This document shows, one piece after another, positions 21,401 through 32,790 of a DNA stretch of 64,000 bases. Origin of the DNA: Aldrovandia affinis (taxonomy: Eukaryota; Chordata; Actinopteri; Notacanthiformes; Halosauridae); NCBI GenBank assembly GCA_029706075.1, contig JAINUG010000020.1:4603625-4667624 (forward strand). Direction: 5' to 3'. The position numbers and the translations under genes are program-made. Position 1 is the first letter of the stretch; the number at the start of each line of letters is the position of its first letter. The notes beneath the pieces were generated by a model. The model made no database searches. It saw nothing but the letters and a program-made list of their open reading frames with translations, and had not been told where the DNA came from.

Positions 21401-22448
21401 CCATCAGTTTTCCATTTTCAGTGTTTTCAGTGGGTAATTTGAGACCATGTGAAGATGATACTGTTCAAAAGAAAGATGAGGTCACTCAGTTAATCTTATT
21501 CACCTGGGCACAGGTTTCTCAACAGTCAGGGGAATGCTGGGAGAGATTGGACATGCTCGGCTTCACGGCATAACTGCTCTTCTCTAAGAAGTCATCTTTA
21601 TTTTTCAGCATTATTTACATTTGTTGAAAATACATTTTTACATAAAATTATTTTCAATTTGGGCTTAAACACAAAAATCCCAGGCTTTGGCTGAAACAAC
21701 ACTTCCCACACTTTCTCACACTGGACATAGTGATGTACCAAGGGGTGGGGGATGACTTGGCTTTGATTGGTTATGGTAATGCCCCTACAATAAAACCAGG
21801 AGACAAGCTAAATTATTTATCTTTGAGACTGAGAAAAAAATATTGCCTTTGTCAGCTACTACTAACTGCTACTACTCTAACTCTACTGTGTAGAGAGGGC
21901 CGTGGTTAACTAGGATAATATTGGCATTTGGCTCTGTGGGGTTTGCGATTTACGCTCTTAGTCGTGTCTGGTGATGCATGTGGACATGTTCCAATGACAG
22001 AGATATCAATTTCATACAGCTTTAGTCCAGAGTAATGGCTAGTTAACTGGCAAGGTAGCTATCTAACTATGCCACACAAATAAGAACCTCTTTCAGTCAG
22101 AATTCAATCACAATTCTATATAAATTAAAACCATACATAGATAGGTAGATCACACAGTATTTGATTGGTTAATTGGGTTGTTGGTCCTGGGGCAAAAAAT
22201 GATGATGACCCAGGGACATTGCTTACTTGGTAAAATCAGGATCAGCGGTAAATCACTAGTTTTAACACATATTTGAAAGATTGCCCAGCAACTTCCTATC
22301 AATCTAGCTTGCAATGGGCATGTATGAATAGATCAATGGAAATTTGAAAAAGTTGTCTATCGATAGGACAGCTACCTGTCTATAGTAGCGCTACACCTCT
22401 ATGGAAAAACTACCTATCTACAGAAAAGTTACCTGGCTACACTAGAGC
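18468..22448. other. Intergenic stretch with low-complexity segments
   Basis: It holds a purine-rich segment at 20085-20210, a TTC/CTT tract at 20407-20437, and GCTAGCTAAC-rich sequence around 21060-21240. Long open frames in 19917-20515 come from the low-complexity GA/CT-rich sequence and match no protein I recognise. Confidence 0.45.
20407..20437. repeat. (TTC)n microsatellite
   Basis: About ten TTC units, a pure pyrimidine tract. Confidence 0.95.
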
Positions 22449-22720
22449 TACAGGTAACTGCCAAATAAAGGAAACCCCAACATCGTGTTTTAATAGGGTG
22501 TTGGGCCACCACAAGCTGCCAGCATAGCTTCAATGTGCCCTGGCATAGATTCTACAAGGATCTGGAACTCTATGGGAGGGATACAACCCCATTATTTCAT
22601 GTGAAATTCTATCATTTGGTGTTTTGTTGATGGTGGTGGAAACATTGTCTCAGGCACCAGTCCAGAAGCTCCCATCCCCCATCACTCAGAATGGTGTTGT
22701 ATTTATTGGTGTTTACCTTA
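22449..22720 (-). mobile_element. Tc1-type element fragment, antisense, TAACTGCC family
   Basis: It begins TACAGGTAACTGCCAAATAA, the terminus of the 17934-18467 element read in reverse. It continues through the matching 3' region (GGGTGTTGGGCCACCAC, TAGATTCTACAAGGATCTGG). The far boundary is uncertain. Confidence 0.72.
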
Positions 22721-24375
22721 GTGTTTACCCATTAGTATACTCTCTAAAGGTAATTAGATTGATAGCTAGGTTAAAAACGAGCTTGTTGGAAAAAACTAAC
22801 CTACCACCATTTGTGTTTACAAAGTTGTTATTAAATTACTTTAGGAAAGTCACTGCCAAACAAGTCAACTAATAATTTATAGTCTGAACGGATGTTCGGG
22901 GAGCATTAGTATTGTCTACTCCACTACTAGCACTGAAAAACAATTCTAGAATAACATTAATTCAGCAGTAAGAAATACTCAAACAACCAGACTGTATTTG
23001 AGGCAGAAAGTTTGTTGATGCAGGAAATAGTATTTTAAGTGGGTCGCGTTTAGGATTTGGTTCTTGGGCTTAGAGTCAGGAGGGCTGAATCTCACCTGGC
23101 TGTGGGGCAAGGTTGTTGACCCCCCCTACAGGACAACAACAAAAGAAAACTGGAAAATTTTAAATGAAGGTTAACATGAAACAAGGGGGAGATGGGGAGG
23201 CAGTGGGATGCCGAAAACAGCTTAGCACAATGGGAGAAAGGTACATGGTGATTTTATACCTGTTGGGAGATTAGATTCAGCTAATCGAGGGAAGTGTCAG
23301 AGGTTGTCTGATTATTTCTCTCACAAATCTTTTTAAAAAACTCCAATAAGTGTTAATGAATGGTGATATAACAGGTTGTTATCTACTGTATGTGGCAGGT
23401 GTTAGAGTCAATGCACTGTTTCAGCTTCACAGAAGATGCTTCACACCTCCCCTGACACACAGAAACATGTGAATCTCCACACGATAAATGACAAAGAGAA
23501 TTTTGATGGTGAAACCAGTGGAAATAGTGTCTTTGTAACACCTGGGGTCCAGCGTCACTCATTAATAAAAATGCCCTTGACTGGAACAAATGCAATTGCT
23601 CGTTATTTTGAGTTAAATCATGATCGATCACTCCTCTCACCACCACTTGACACTAATGTCTGTACTATTCATGTCACAAAACATGAGTGCCAGCAACAAT
23701 CGCGCAAAAAAGGTGAATTACAGCAGAGCTACAGCATTGGCTACTGCTCGCTCGGTTACTTTGCCTTCGTTTGTTTTGCCAAAGATCAAGTGTGTGCATT
23801 AATTATTCATGCATGAGCTGCTAGCTGGGCGGGACGCTGACCTTTCACAAAAGGGTTTGCTCACACATCTAAAATGGGTCACACTGTCAAAACTCAGATG
23901 TTTGTTTTTGGCTTTCATTACTGAGTATTAAATTAAATGTCTGAAACATGAAACATTGTGTCTAAATGAGAACTGAAAAGTGGCTCCTTCATCAGGATGA
24001 GGACTGAAACTCAGCTCATGGCTCCTCCATGCATTCATGTTTAATGATGGCTGTTGCTCAGGGTCCGTTTCCATCCATTAATTCCCCGTTTTTAGAGGAG
24101 CCGGCCGCGGTGATGCCATTGTAATGGATTTGCTGCGCTCTCCCTCCGGGCCTGCAGTATCTGCTGTCTGTGGGGCTCTAGAACTTATACACTGAGCACA
24201 CCAAATACAACCAGGGAGAGCAATACTCTATGTGTATAGGAAGCATTTTGGACTTACACACTGATACACCCATAGAGAACAAGACTCTATGTCCATAGGA
24301 GGCCACCTTGGTACATACAATGCACATGCAGTACATGCGTTTAGTTAACATAATGCATTAAAGGGTGCATATATA
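22721..24375. other. Intergenic stretch
   Basis: Nothing is recognised. The short open frames at 23383-23816 show no domain. Confidence 0.45.
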
Positions 24376-24560
24376 CAGTGCCCTTTTAAAGTCTATACCC
24401 ATCTCAAAAATGTCACCTTTTGTTGCATTACAACCTGAAATTAACTTTTTGACTTTTTCCACCTTTATTTACACATTTTACCTTACAGTTGAAACAATTT
24501 CAATGTCTGAATTTTTTTTTTTTTTTTTTAAACTAGAATAACTTGGATAACCAGTGTGTT
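24376..24560. mobile_element. CAGTGCC-end dispersed repeat fragment (Tc1-like end, tentative)
   Basis: It starts ACAGTGCCCTTTTAAAGTC and includes CTTTATTTACACATTTTACC, followed by a poly-T run. A diverged relative with the same CTTTATTTACACATTTT core lies at 52281-52530. Similar termini occur on Tc1-like elements in fish. The class is inferred. Confidence 0.45.
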
Positions 24561-25470
24561 CTGTCAGGAAAGCTCTCACCTTCGGCCCTGTGTTGAATGT
24601 GTGTCTTGTCATTATACCCAAAGATCAAAGGGGACTGACCAACAATTGGGCCATCAGGTGAGCAAATGGTCATCTCCAGCGTTGTCCCCGTGCGGGACCT
24701 ATGTGTGAGCCTGGAGACTGTGTTTGAGGGTTTACAACAAGAAGAAAGTCAGCAACTGAAAAAAGAGACAAAAAAAGTGAGGTAAAGGTCAAAGGTCATC
24801 CTGAGTGATTCTGCAGTAAATTGGCAGATCATCTTTTGGGCCTGTTTGCACCAACGTGTCGGCGTCGGACATTTGTAGCTGTGGTATTGCCCGTATAATA
24901 AAGACATTTTAACATTTGCATTTCTGTTTTCAGTGCCTTGGACTTGGATAATCTGCCAATCGGATTTCACTCAGGGTGACCTTTAACCCCCCCACTTTCT
25001 TAAAATGGCTGCCGGCCATGGAGGTCCTGCAGGTGATGATTTGTAAGGCTGCTGTGTTTGTAAATATGGCTGACTGCCGGGATCTCTGGATCTCTGGCCC
25101 ATCATGCTGCTGAAATTGGCTGATAGCCCAGGTGGTCACATTCACCTGCTTGGCGATGTCAATCTCCGGTAAAGCCAGTTCCTCTTATAGAGATGAACAA
25201 GCGAGCCAGTAACGTTTCCCCTGACTAATCATAGTGCCTAGCCTAAGGAAGGTGTTCAGTTGCACCCTGACACTTTATTAATGTAGACTTCTGTTCCTTT
25301 GCCCCCCACCCTGGTCTCCATGATGATAATCCAGACGACTCACAGAAACCCTCATTCTGGAACTTTAGACAGTCAACATAGACCTCCTCCTGGAGCGCCT
25401 GCCTCAGCAGCATCTCTAACAAGCATGAACATCACTTTGAAAATCCAGCATTTTCCACATACTGCGATAT
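24561..25470. other. Intergenic stretch
   Basis: No recognisable exon or repeat. Minus-strand open frames at 24749-25145 lack known motifs. Confidence 0.4.
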
Positions 25471-26022
25471 ACACAGTGGGGTCCGAATGTCTGAGTCCAG
25501 TACCAAGATCTGTTTGTTTTCATCACTCAACAAAAACTAACACAACATTTTTACTCAGGAGAACAATTTGACCTCTAACTACTTCACTAAGCTCTGCTGA
25601 CATAATTACAAACAGTTGCAAAAACCTTTGCAAAGGTGTGTCCTTTTTCAAGATTAAAGCACCTGCAGTAGCAACGAGAACACATAGAGGACCATATTGA
25701 TTACATGAATATCCGGTATTAGTTGTTACCAGACCAAAACAACTCACACTGTGTATTAGGAATGTCCATGTATTAAAACTTAAATGAAAAATAAGGTGTC
25801 ACAACATTTTGAGGAAATGAAAGTCAATGGTGTGAAAACAAAATATTGATAGATATTTCAATTTCATACCATGCTTTCTCAAACAAACATTTGTCTTTAT
25901 TTGTATCAGTGTTGTATGACATTCTTGAATGACAAATACCACATGAGTAAAACGTTTGTGTTAGTTTTCGATGAATGATGAAAACAAACAGATCTTGATA
26001 GTGTACTCAGACTTTTGTAGTA
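25471..26022. mobile_element. Fold-back MITE with about 75-bp inverted ends
   Basis: The left end (ACAGTGGGGTCCGAATGTCT, then AAGATCTGTTTGTTTTCATC) is the reverse complement of the right end (GATGAAAACAAACAGATCTT, then CTCAGACTTTTGTAG). The right terminus lacks the last GGACCCCACTG. An isolated end of the same family (AGACTTTTGGACCCCACTGT) sits at 27935-27958. Confidence 0.7.
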
Positions 26023-26363
26023 AATATAATTTACTATAATTCCCATGTAACGTTATTCAACATATATAATTATTTTTATAATGTATAATTTTTCTTGCAT
26101 ACAACCTTGCATACTTAAGACTAAATTAAATCTTAAAAACAATAGATATTGTTTTTTTTTAACGTATTTATTTATTTTTCTTTGCAAATCACACGTACAT
26201 TCAAAATCCATTAAAACCATACATCACTTCCCATAGTTACAGTCTTGAATCATTATTTGAGTAGTAACTAAGTGTATATATACAGTAGTGTGAAGATCAT
26301 GGATCGACCATTAGAGGAGACAAATTAAAGAGACTACTATAGTAGTAATAATAATAATGATAA

Positions 26364-27549
26364 TACAGTTTTTTTTAATTGCCAAGACACATTTCTTGAA
26401 ATGATGCTCCATTTCCCAAAACTCTAAACACAAATGCATAACTGCACACTCATCTTCACAAACTTCAAAATTCCATGTCAAAACCAAACTCTCCACTCAA
26501 AACCATGTAATCTTACATCTAAACCAAACTTTGCCTTCAGACATCACACAAAAGCCATCAAATACACATACACTACAAAATAACCATTACACACTGGTGA
26601 GATTAATTCAAAACACTACCGTAAAAACCTGTTACTGCAATGAATAATGGCGCTTATGGTTTTCCCCCAGAACAACCTCTTTACATGATGAACACAATAT
26701 AAAGACACAACACATGTATATATTCCTCAATGTACTGTAGTAAAATATACTGGACGAGTGAAAAAGTAAATGTACTGTAAATATATGCAACTGATACATA
26801 AAGAACGTAGAATACAGTAAAATAATTTCCATGTATTTACCAATATAAACCAATGGAAAACAGTTGTACATAAAGAAATAAATCATATTTATTCTGCCTC
26901 AGCACCCCATCTCTGGTCTGGGTCAGGCCAGAGATTCTCATCAACATCACAGGCAATATTAGCCCTAGCCAGGCAGCGGGGGAGAAAACCCTTGCATGCC
27001 TTATCCACCCCTGGCAAGCCTCAATTGTAATATCTAAACAAGCCTACAAAAGTAGGCCATCATATAGCCTGTACTACAGTATATACTGCTGTAATACATA
27101 ACTGTACTCAAATACTTGATACAGTATGAAAAACCATACTTGCACCATCCTCTTCCTCTACTTTCAGGTCTTTGTAGATCCATTGTTCCAAAACAAGTGA
27201 ACTGACCCATGGCCCTTTTATCTATCTATCCATCCTGAGGTTCTGATTGGTGTGTGAACAATTTTGACTCCTGGGGAATTGTGTGTTAATTGGGTTCAAG
27301 TTGTGATCACTTGACTTAATGATATTGAATGCCAGTGCTTTCTAAATGAGCACATGGTGCAGCCAGTGATAAATGAAGGGATTTGTGTGTTTTTCACAAA
27401 AAGTTCAACAAATCTGAATCATGTGTGAAAACAGGGGAATAGTGTTTATAGTTTTGGGAAACGGGTCTGTCTTTTGGTAGATGGCGTCATGGTTTGGAAT
27501 GTTTAGTTAATAGGCCCAGTTAGTGTGTAAGCGATCGAGAAAAACTGTA
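26364..27549 (-). mobile_element. IS630/Tc1-mariner-like transposon remnant with transposase C-terminus
   Basis: It is flanked by TA, with short inverted ends TACAGTTTTTT. On the minus strand, from about 27026 to the stop at 26889, it encodes WIRHARGFLPRCLARANIAC followed by DVDENLWPDPDQR, a C-terminus I recognise from fish IS630-like (DDE_3) transposases. The catalytic part is missing. The 26555-27250 segment is nearly identical to 32815-33515. Confidence 0.7.
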
Positions 27550-27594
27550 ATAATAAGACAAAGGAATAGAACAACAAACCACAGAAAATTATTA

Positions 27595-27930
27595 TTTTTC
27601 GAAAAGAAGAGTTATTCTTTCCATCTCAAACAGTTCTCTAACTTTACACAACCATAGCTCATAGGTCTGAGATGTAGGTTTAAGCCAGTTCAAGGCGATG
27701 CATTTGATAGCTGCTGTGAGTAATATCTGTAAGAGATAATTATGTTTTCTTCCCTCCAAGCCTTCTGGAATCAGACCCAACACAGCAATTAGAGGATTTT
27801 GTGGTATCTGTTGATGGAACACCTCAGTCAGGGTCTTAAATATTTCATCTCAATATTTTTTTTACTTCGGGCAAGTCCAGAATGTGTGTAAATAGTGACT
27901 ATCTTTTTCCGCACAGTCTCTCCAGCAATT
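27595..27930 (-). pseudogene. L1-like LINE ORF2 C-terminal fragment
   Basis: On the minus strand are CWRDCAEKDSHYLHTFWTCP (a Cys-rich HxFWxCP segment) and then INWLKPTS/ELWLCKVRELFEMERIT-type residues at 27595-27822. Both are typical of the C-terminal end of L1-type ORF2. Frameshifts separate the two parts and the rest of the element is absent. Confidence 0.65.
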
Positions 27931-27964
27931 GCTCAGACTTTTGGACCCCACTGTATATATATAT

Positions 27965-28355
27965 GTACAGTACCAGTCAAAAGTTTGAGTACACCTTCCA
28001 TCTGGATTACGGCTAATCGGGCACTCATTCTTCATTCTTCAGCAAGATAACGACACGAAACACACCTGTGCAAGAACTATCTGGTGAAGAAGGAACGTGA
28101 AGGACAACTCAAACTAATGACCTGGCCTGCCCAGTGTCCAGACCTCAATCCCATAGAACTTGTATGGGACAAACTGGACAGAAGAGTCAAAGCAAAGCAA
28201 CCCACAAGGTTCTCTGGGAATTGTTGCAGGAGACCTGGGAAGACATGTCAGGTGATTTCCTGCTGAAACGTATTAACTGAATGGCCCATGTTTGTAAGGC
28301 TGTTATCACGGCAAAGGGTGGCTATTTTGAGGAATCCCAGTATAAATTTTGGATG
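27965..28355 (+). mobile_element. Tc1-type element fragment (CAGTACCAGTCAAAAGTTTG end) with DD38E-like C-terminus
   Basis: The left end TACAGTACCAGTCAAAAGTT is followed almost directly by the C-terminal transposase region: QQDNDTKHT, then NYLVKKEREGQLKLMTWPAQ and PDLNPIELVWDKLDRRVKAK. This is related to the element at 3641-5243 but is a different family by its terminus. The 5' two thirds are deleted and one base change shifts the frame near 28065. The right end is unclear. Confidence 0.75.
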
Positions 28356-28359
28356 GATT

Positions 28360-28709
28360 CTCTGGATGTTGTGGAGGGAGAATGTGCTCCGAGAAACACA
28401 GTTGGTCGTCTAGAGTCACTCCAAGATTCCTGGCAGACCGGGACAAAGACACTAAAGAACCTTCCACAGTGATGGAGGGATCAATCATCGGGGAGCTCAT
28501 CACTGGGAGGAAAAGCAGCTTGGTCTTTCCCAGGTTCAGCTTCAGGTGGTGGGTGGACATCCAAGCAGAGTTGTCTGCCAGGTATGCAGAGATACGCACC
28601 GGGACCTGGGTTTCAGAAGGAGAGAAGGAGAGAAAGAATTGAGTGTCATTAGCATGACAGTGGTATAAAAAACCATGAGCAGAGATAACAGAATTAAGTG
28701 ACTTGGTAT
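28360..28709 (-). pseudogene. L2-like LINE reverse transcriptase fragment, part 1
   Basis: On the minus strand it encodes the C-terminal part of a non-LTR reverse transcriptase: HANDTQFFLSF (the YADDTQ region, mutated), LKLNLGKTKLLFLP and SARNLGVTLDDQLCFSEHI. It is split from its continuation (30899-31045) by the hAT-like insertion. Confidence 0.78.
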
Positions 28710-28911
28710 TAGGGCTGTGACGGTATGACATTTTCATGGTATGATAATCGATACTCAATATCACAGTTTTCGGTATATCACGGTATCAGTTTTTAACCAA
28801 AAAAAAAGTATCACACAAAGTTGACACAAAATTGATCTGTTTATTGTATGGCTCTTTGCAGATTTATATACCATTTTAATAGAGAAATAAAACAAAAAAT
28901 GCAACTGAATA

Positions 28912-30162
28912 TACATTGCCCATCCCCCAAAAAAGTCACACATTCTAATATTTCATTGGACCGCCTTTAGCTTTGATTACGGCACGCATTCGCCGTGGCA
29001 TCGTTTCGATAAGCTTCTGCAATGTCACAACATTTATTTCCATCCAGAGTTGCATTAATTTTTTGCCAAGATCTTGTATTGATGATGGGAGAGTTGGACC
29101 GCTGCGCAAAGTCTTCTCCAGCACATCCCAAAGATTCTCAATGGGGTTAAGGTCTGGACTCTGTTGTGGCCAATCCATGTGTGAAAATGATGTCTCATGC
29201 TCCCTGAACCACTCTTTCACAATTTGAGCCCGATGAATTGTGGCGTTGTCATCTTGGAATATGCCCGTGCCATCACGGAAGAAAAAATCCATTGATGGAA
29301 AAACCTGGTCATTCAGTATATTCAGGTAGTCAGCTGACCTCATTCTTTGGGCACATAACGTTGCTGAACCTAGACCTGACCAACTGCAGCAACCCCAGAT
29401 CATAACACTGCCCCCACAGGCTTGTACGGTAGGCACTAGGCATGATGGGTGCATCACTTCATCCGCCTCTCTTCTTACCCTGATGCGCCCATCACTCTGG
29501 AACAGGGTAAATCTGGACTCATCAGACCACATGACCTTCTTCCATTGCTCCAGAGTCCAATCTTTATGCTCCCTAGCAAATTGAAGCCTTTTTTTCCGAT
29601 TAGCCTCACTGACAAGTAGTTTTCTTAAGGCTACACAGCTGTTTAGTCCCAATCCCTTGAGTTCCCTTCGCATTGTGCGTGTGGAAATGCTTTTACTTTC
29701 ACTATTAAACATAGCCGTGAGTTCTACTGTTGATTTTTTACAATATGATTTCACCAAACGTTTAAGTGATTGCCGATCACGATCATTCAAGATTTTTTTC
29801 CAACCACATTTCTTCCTCGAAGATGATGGTTCACCACTATCCTTCCAGGTTTTAATAATGCGTGGGACAGTTCTTAACCCAATTTTAGTAGTTTCAGCAA
29901 TCTCCTTAGTTGTTTTCTTTGCTTGATGCAGGCCAATAATGCGACCCTTCTGAAACAGATTAACATCTTTTCCACGACCACAGGATATGTCTTCCGACAT
30001 GGTTGTTTAAGAAATGAGAAGCTACTCACTGCATCAGTTAGGGTTAAATAACTTGTTGCCAGCTAAAACATATTAATCACTGCAGTAATTATCCAATGGA
30101 AGGCTCTTACCTATTTGCTTAGTTAAATCCAGGTGGTGACTTTTTTTTGGCCAGGCAGTGTA
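28912..30162 (-). mobile_element. Complete Tc1-type element, DD36E class, nested in hAT
   Basis: This 1.25-kb element is flanked by TA at 28912-28913 and 30161-30162. The imperfect inverted ends are CATTGCCCATCCCCCAAAAA and CACTGCCTGGCCAAAAAAAA, followed by AGTCAC on both sides. It holds one uninterrupted transposase gene on the minus strand. Confidence 0.92.
28945..30000 (-). CDS. Intact Tc1-type transposase, 351 residues, DD36E
   Basis: An uninterrupted reading frame from [10 protein letters not shown] to KGGPMKY fills the element, leaving about 30-160 bp at each end for the terminal repeats. The N-terminal about 115 residues carry two helix-turn-helix units typical of the paired-like DNA-binding domain ([20 protein letters not shown] and [16 protein letters not shown]). 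The catalytic residues are all present: D160 in WSDESRF, D251 in [12 protein letters not shown] and E288 in [11 protein letters not shown], with 36 residues between the last two. That spacing is the mark of the DD36E (Incomer) branch of Tc1 elements. The expected role is cutting out and inserting the element at TA sites in the nucleus. The usual GRPR-type AT-hook between the two DNA-binding units is replaced by a Lys-rich KKCGWKK stretch. Whether it is active or expressed cannot be seen. Confidence 0.93.
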   Translation of the reverse strand: MSEDISCGRGKDVNLFQKGRIIGLHQAKKTTKEIAETTKIGLRTVPRIIKTWKDSGEPSSSRKKCGWKKILNDRDRQSLKRLVKSYCKKSTVELTAMFNSESKSISTRTMRRELKGLGLNSCVALRKLLVSEANRKKRLQFAREHKDWTLEQWKKVMWSDESRFTLFQSDGRIRVRREADEVMHPSCLVPTVQACGGSVMIWGCCSWSGLGSATLCAQRMRSADYLNILNDQVFPSMDFFFRDGTGIFQDDNATIHRAQIVKEWFREHETSFSHMDWPQQSPDLNPIENLWDVLEKTLRSGPTLPSSIQDLGKKLMQLWMEINVVTLQKLIETMPRRMRAVIKAKGGPMKY

Positions 30163-30898
30163 GTTCACTCCTTGTAATTGTATGTTTAAATTAATTTAAA
30201 TCATTCACTTTGCGAATTAAGCAACATTTTCCTTCATCAGCTTTTCGGATCTAGTACTATATTTAGCTACTCACTTTTTCCATTGTGGCATAACGTGAAG
30301 GATGATGCTCACGCAGGTGGATGCAAGGTTTGACTTGCTCCCTCCTCTGGCCATTACATGTTTCCCACATTCTCTACAGATAGGAGATCCGTTCTCATCA
30401 ACAACACTTGTTTTTTTCTGAATCGAAAGTGAGTCCACAGGGATGAACGAGTTCGCTTTTTGGGGGGATATAGTTTGTCATTACAGACCTGGGCACCGTA
30501 ATCAGCATTGGACATTACAAGTTTTATAAGGGACTGCAAACTGAGATTTATGCCATGTAGTTAGCTAGCTAATAACAGCTACCTACCAGGGTTGGGAAAT
30601 GCGATGGAGCTGTCTGCATGTGCGCAATCGTGGTGTAAACAAAACAAAATGCAAGAACAGCCAAAGAGGTGGTGGGATTCAATTACATTAGCAGACACCC
30701 CAGGTCCAGTATTATATTATTTAATATGGGTTATTTAGATATTTTAGTAGAGTAATGGTTGAAAGATTTTTTCCCCCACATGAAAATAGCTTTTGCCACG
30801 TGATTTACTATCACGTTATTACATTAAGTTTATGATAATACTATTTCATGTTTTAGTATTGTGGCATACCGTCATACCGGTATACTGTCACACCCTTA

Positions 30899-31045
30899 CT
30901 TGGTATACAGGGAGAATAGGAGGGGGCCTAGCACTGAGTCCTGCAGGACACCGGTTGAGAGGGTGTGGGGAGAGGAGAGGGATTCTCTCCAGGCCACCTG
31001 GTAGGACCGGTCAGCCAGGTATGATTCAAACCATGTCAGTGTGGT
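30899..31045 (-). pseudogene. L2-like LINE fragment, part 2
   Basis: Sequence resumes after the hAT insertion with CTTGGTATACAGGGAGAATA and continues through GGGCCTAGCACTGAGTCCTG, on the minus strand. This is the upstream part of the same reverse-transcriptase region as 28360-28709. Confidence 0.65.
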
Positions 31046-31878
31046 TGCTGAGCAGTACATACATACAAACTGTTCTTATCCAGCTAGTTACTATTGCAGT
31101 AGTTTCCATCTCCAGCTAGTTAGTATAGCAGTTGTTACAATATCCAGATAGTTACTATAGCAGTAGTTACTGAACAGTTTCACAGTCATTCCCTTTGGTG
31201 CAGTTTGAATTTGAGCTTTGTTGCCACTCTGCCTGGCATTTCTGAACAGAAACATCCTGAGTAAGCAATATAAGCTTCTCAGCCTTGCTAGTCTTAGTGA
31301 GATCTCCTGCCCTGACAACAGACAGTTATGAACATGGCTCCCTGCACAGTCATAACAAAACTTTAGTAATTAAAAGCGTACAAGTTAGTATATAAGCGTG
31401 TATATTAAAGTGTGTATAATATGAGGGTGTATTACGTAATATAATATTCATATTATGGACATCTTCGACATCTTCGCGGTTCGCGCAATGCAACATGTCG
31501 CAAGCACTCTGCTTGTGTACTCACAAATGTATACTTCTGCGAAACCTATGCAATATGGTGTCCTTACACGGTAAAGGTCAGTAAAGTTTTCAAGAAAGCA
31601 GAGAAGCTCCTGTACCTTCAAACTTCGGCTAATATTTCTTGAAACTGGTTCATTTTATACCGTGTCGAACAAATGATGCTAGCTATCTATATTGTTAGCT
31701 ACTGTTAGCAAGCTTTATTTGGCCGCAATACCAGGTTGCTAGCTAGATAGATATCGATAGTTTTGCTAACGTTAACATAGATATATACAGGTATGGTATG
31801 CAGATGCCAACAACGATGTCTATCGCTGTATTACTGCGCTGATCTCTTGTGCGAACTATGATTGTTCTTACCATGTAT
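31046..31878. other. Intergenic stretch
   Basis: It starts with three or four imperfect copies of an approximately 30-bp AGCTAGTTACTATAGCAGTAG unit (31080-31170). The rest shows nothing recognisable. Confidence 0.45.
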
Positions 31879-32151
31879 TACAGTTTTTTTTCAATTGCTA
31901 ACATGCATTGGTCAAAACTGAAGTCACATTGTCAAAACTCTTCACACAGTCAGCAAAACAGAAGTCTATGTGGACCAAACTGTGAATAATTTGTCATTGC
32001 TTTCACACAAAATGCATTCAATGACCACATTTTCCAAAATCCATGAACTCTTTTCTCATTCATACTCCACCACCTGCAAAACACTATATATTTGCAGCAC
32101 ATTTTTCAAATGCTAATACACTGTTTTCAAAACTGTTAAAAACACATTCAA

Positions 32152-32460
32152 TCTCGCCAGAGTCGGCTCTGGCCGGGAGCACCACCGGGGGCGGCGATTG
32201 GCTGTCCGCCCCAGGGAGGGGGGAGGGAAGCCGACATGACGTTCGCTGCGCATAAGAGTGGCCCTGTAGTACCAGGTTAAGGTCGACGGCTTGGCGAGTG
32301 CCGTCTCGGAGGAGGCGTTGCTTTGCCTTCGTCACTACCGGTCGCAGGACTATGGCAGCGAACTCACACTACTAGGGGGGGATTGACATAAAAAAAATAG
32401 CGGGTCTAATTGGCTACCAAATTGGGAGAACATGGGATAAAAATCAGAAACAAAAAAAAA
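32152..32460 (+). mobile_element. SINE (5'-truncated relative of 5788-6189) with 14-bp target-site duplication
   Basis: It is flanked by AAAAACACATTCAA at 32138-32151 and 32459-32472. The body shares GGCTGTCCGCCCCAGGGAGG with the SINE at 5788-6189 and ends in an A-rich tail. The tRNA-like head is missing. Confidence 0.85.
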
Positions 32461-32479
32461 AAACACATTCAAAACAGAA

Positions 32480-32790
32480 TGATGGAGCTAACATCACAAT
32501 GTGTACAGCACTGTCCAATGATGGTTTGCTGTTACACAAACCACTCATTGGCCCCTACAATACAGAGAGGCTCATTTCTTTTCTGGATGACCTGCATAAT
32601 CGACTTGTGCCAGTGGAGGAGAGAGGGGCAGGAAACTCCCCTACCTTCGTTGTTGTGTGGGATAATGTGGCATTCCACCACTCTGCTGCAGACACAGACT
32701 GGTTTGCTGCACATCCCAGAATGTTACAGTAGTACTATTCCTGCCTCCATACTCCCCCTTCCTAAACCCCATAGAGGAGTTTTTCTCTGT
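32480..32790 (+). pseudogene. IS630-like transposase core fragment
   Basis: A short open frame (32499-32732) contains NDGLLLHKPLIGPYNTERLI and TFVVVWDNVAFHHSA, where the DN matches the second catalytic Asp. After a frameshift near 32729 it continues in broken form with LNP-type residues. Confidence 0.7.

Larger units (their letters stand above)
28710..30898 (-). mobile_element. hAT-like element with 8-bp target-site duplication, host of a nested Tc1
   Basis: The 8-bp sequence CTTGGTAT at 28702-28709 is repeated at 30899-30906. The termini are TAGGGCTGTGACGGTATG and, inverted, TAAGGGTGTGACAGTATACC. On the minus strand around 30375-30260 it carries a BED-type zinc-finger remnant (CRECGKHVMARGG, then HLREHHPSRYATM in another frame), as in hAT transposases. 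About 940 bp belongs to this element and the rest is the inserted Tc1. No transposase catalytic region remains. Confidence 0.8.
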
